Source: Chloroflexi bacterium UBA4733 (lineage in GTDB: Bacteria; Chloroflexota; UBA4733). From it: a DNA stretch of 14,833 nt. Location of the stretch: assembly GCA_002404055.1 (NCBI GenBank), contig DHIZ01000088.1:39197-54029 (forward strand), written 5' to 3'. Of the stretch, positions 13,995 through 14,833 are shown piece by piece. Both the position numbers and the translations under genes were made by a program. Positions within the stretch are counted from its first letter, which is position 1. Each line of letters starts with the position of its first letter. Below the pieces are notes generated by a model. It saw nothing but the letters and a program-made list of their open reading frames with translations, had not been told where the DNA came from and did not search any database.

Positions 13995-14663
13995 TCAGGC
14001 AGCGACGGGCAGGCCGGCCGCACGCCAATCGGGGAAACCGATGGCGAGTCGGCGCGCCGCGTAACCCCGCGCCCGCAGGAGGGCGACTGCCTCGTCAGAG
14101 AACAGGCAGTAAGGGCCCCGACAGTAGGCGACGATCTCCCGATCCCTGGGCAACTGTGACGCCTGCGCGTCCAATGTAGCCAGCGGAACAGAGCGGGCGC
14201 CCGGCAGGTGCCCGGCGCGGTACTCCTCCTCCGGACGCACATCCAGCAGGACCACGTCGCCCTGGCGCAGCCGTTCCAGCAGTTCCGCCGCCTCCACCGG
14301 CTCCAGGGTGGAGCGATCGCCGAGGAAGGCGATCGCCAGGCGATCGATCTCTGCCAGACGCACCGCCCCGACGTCCCGGACGGCTTGCCAGAGGCGAAAC
14401 ACCTGCCCGTCAGCGAGACGATAAAAGGCGTGGATCCCGTCCCGGCGCGCCGTCACGAGCTGGGCGGCGCGTAAGGTCTGTAGGTGCTGCGAGGCGTTGG
14501 CAACGCTCATCCCCGTCTCCCGCGCCACATCCTCCACGCTCCGTTCGCCTTGGGCGAGCAAGTCGAGCAATTCGAGACGGTGCGGGCTGGCCAGGGCCTT
14601 GCCGATCCGCGCGAACTGGTCGTAGAGTTGGTCTTTGAAAGCCCGGTGGGCGGAAGTATCCAT
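13995..14663 (-). CDS. ArsR-rhodanese fusion regulator
   Basis: A 222-residue fusion. Residues about 15-100 are an ArsR winged helix (LASPHRLELLDLLAQGERSV, then MSVANASQHLQTLRAAQLV and a beta-wing ARRDGIHAFYRL). Residues about 120-222 are a rhodanese domain (VVLLDVRPEEEYRAGHLPGA) with active loop C181-R-G-P-Y-C186. The ArsR half contains no Cys, unlike the persulfide sensors BigR and SqrR, which carry a sensing Cys pair there. The only Cys are in the rhodanese loop, suggesting that persulfide or an arsenic/sulfur ligand is sensed through that domain (inference). The downstream persulfide dioxygenase fits a sulfane-sulfur response. I chose ATG 14663; GTG 14666 is in frame directly before it. 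No clear ribosome site is present, and the promoter position suggests a leaderless mRNA. Confidence 0.88.
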   Translation of the reverse strand: MDTSAHRAFKDQLYDQFARIGKALASPHRLELLDLLAQGERSVEDVARETGMSVANASQHLQTLRAAQLVTARRDGIHAFYRLADGQVFRLWQAVRDVGAVRLAEIDRLAIAFLGDRSTLEPVEAAELLERLRQGDVVLLDVRPEEEYRAGHLPGARSVPLATLDAQASQLPRDREIVAYCRGPYCLFSDEAVALLRARGYAARRLAIGFPDWRAAGLPVAA

Positions 14664-14671
14664 CACTCAAT

Positions 14672-14700
14672 ATATTCGTTGAATATTCGATCCATGTCAA
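14672..14700 (-). promoter_or_regulatory. Promoter with overlapping ArsR-type dyad
   Basis: On the minus strand TTGACA (14700 to 14695), a 17-base spacer and GAATAT (14677 to 14672) form a promoter. The perfect dyad ATATTC-GTT-GAATAT (14672-14686) overlaps the -10, and GAATATTC (14681-14688) is itself palindromic, as expected for autorepression by the ArsR-type regulator. Confidence 0.6.
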
Positions 14701-14795
14701 GTGACGATGGCTAGCGACCAGGCCCAGGGCCACACATGCGGGATCCGGCCGGTCCCGTCTCACCCGGCGCTAAGAGCCTATCCTAAAACCTGGCG

Positions 14796-14833
14796 CTGTC
14801 TCTTATACACATCTCAGAGCCCACGAGACTCCT
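14796..14833 (+). other. Illumina Nextera adapter read-through (artefact)
   Basis: CTGTCTCTTATACACATCT (14796-14814) is the Nextera transposase mosaic end. It is followed by CAGAGCCCACGAGAC (14815-14829), which matches the read-2 adapter except one base (A for C at the second position), and then TCCT, which would be the start of an index. This is untrimmed library sequence, not genomic DNA. Confidence 0.97.

Noticed and set aside
1..14833. CRISPR arrays, rRNA, phage or integrase genes
   Set aside because: No spaced direct-repeat arrays, no rRNA-like stretches and no recombinase or capsid motifs were seen on either strand.

Overview
The window is high-GC, gene-dense bacterial DNA. Codon use, the M56/BlaI pair, the SufS-SufU pair and the two-component copper-type cluster resemble Thermomicrobia/Sphaerobacter-like Chloroflexota, but taxonomy is inferred from general resemblance only. 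The last 38 bases are an Illumina Nextera adapter, so this is the end of an assembled contig and not a natural boundary.

Left part (1-2156): a CadC-like ArsR repressor on the minus strand is divergent from a plus-strand thiol-redox operon. The operon encodes a membrane-anchored redoxin whose first active-site Cys codon is an in-frame TGA (predicted selenoprotein, motif Sec-Gly-Ala-Cys), a small CxxC glutaredoxin-like protein and a cysteine-free, apparently shortened CcdA-type membrane protein. A hairpin that fits the bacterial SECIS geometry lies just after the TGA. This is the most interesting part of the window.

Middle part (2221-5404): a BlaI-type repressor is translationally coupled to a short M56 membrane metallopeptidase. 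A sufS-sufU pair for Fe-S cluster assembly follows, with an 8-bp hairpin just before the sufS ribosome binding site. Next comes about 680 bp of decayed DNA (5405-6081) holding the tail of a penicillin-binding protein on the minus strand, abutting an unassigned plus-strand gene tail.

Copper/metal region (6082-10166): a heavy-metal-binding-domain membrane protein with a strong sigma70-like promoter, a SHOCT membrane peptide, an OmpR-type response regulator, a histidine kinase with a Met-rich sensor loop, and a Tat-type exported cupredoxin with a GMMG-rich linker. The recurring Met/Gly motifs suggest one copper-handling system.

Right part (10272-14663, all minus strand): an ArsR-rhodanese fusion regulator, a rhodanese-persulfide dioxygenase-like fusion, an overlapping MFS transporter, and a COG1237-type metallo-beta-lactamase-fold protein. 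The first three look like a persulfide/sulfane-sulfur response module. The regulator and the fusion enzyme both have AT-rich dyads at their promoters. Across the window the shared theme is thiol, selenol, sulfur and soft-metal chemistry.
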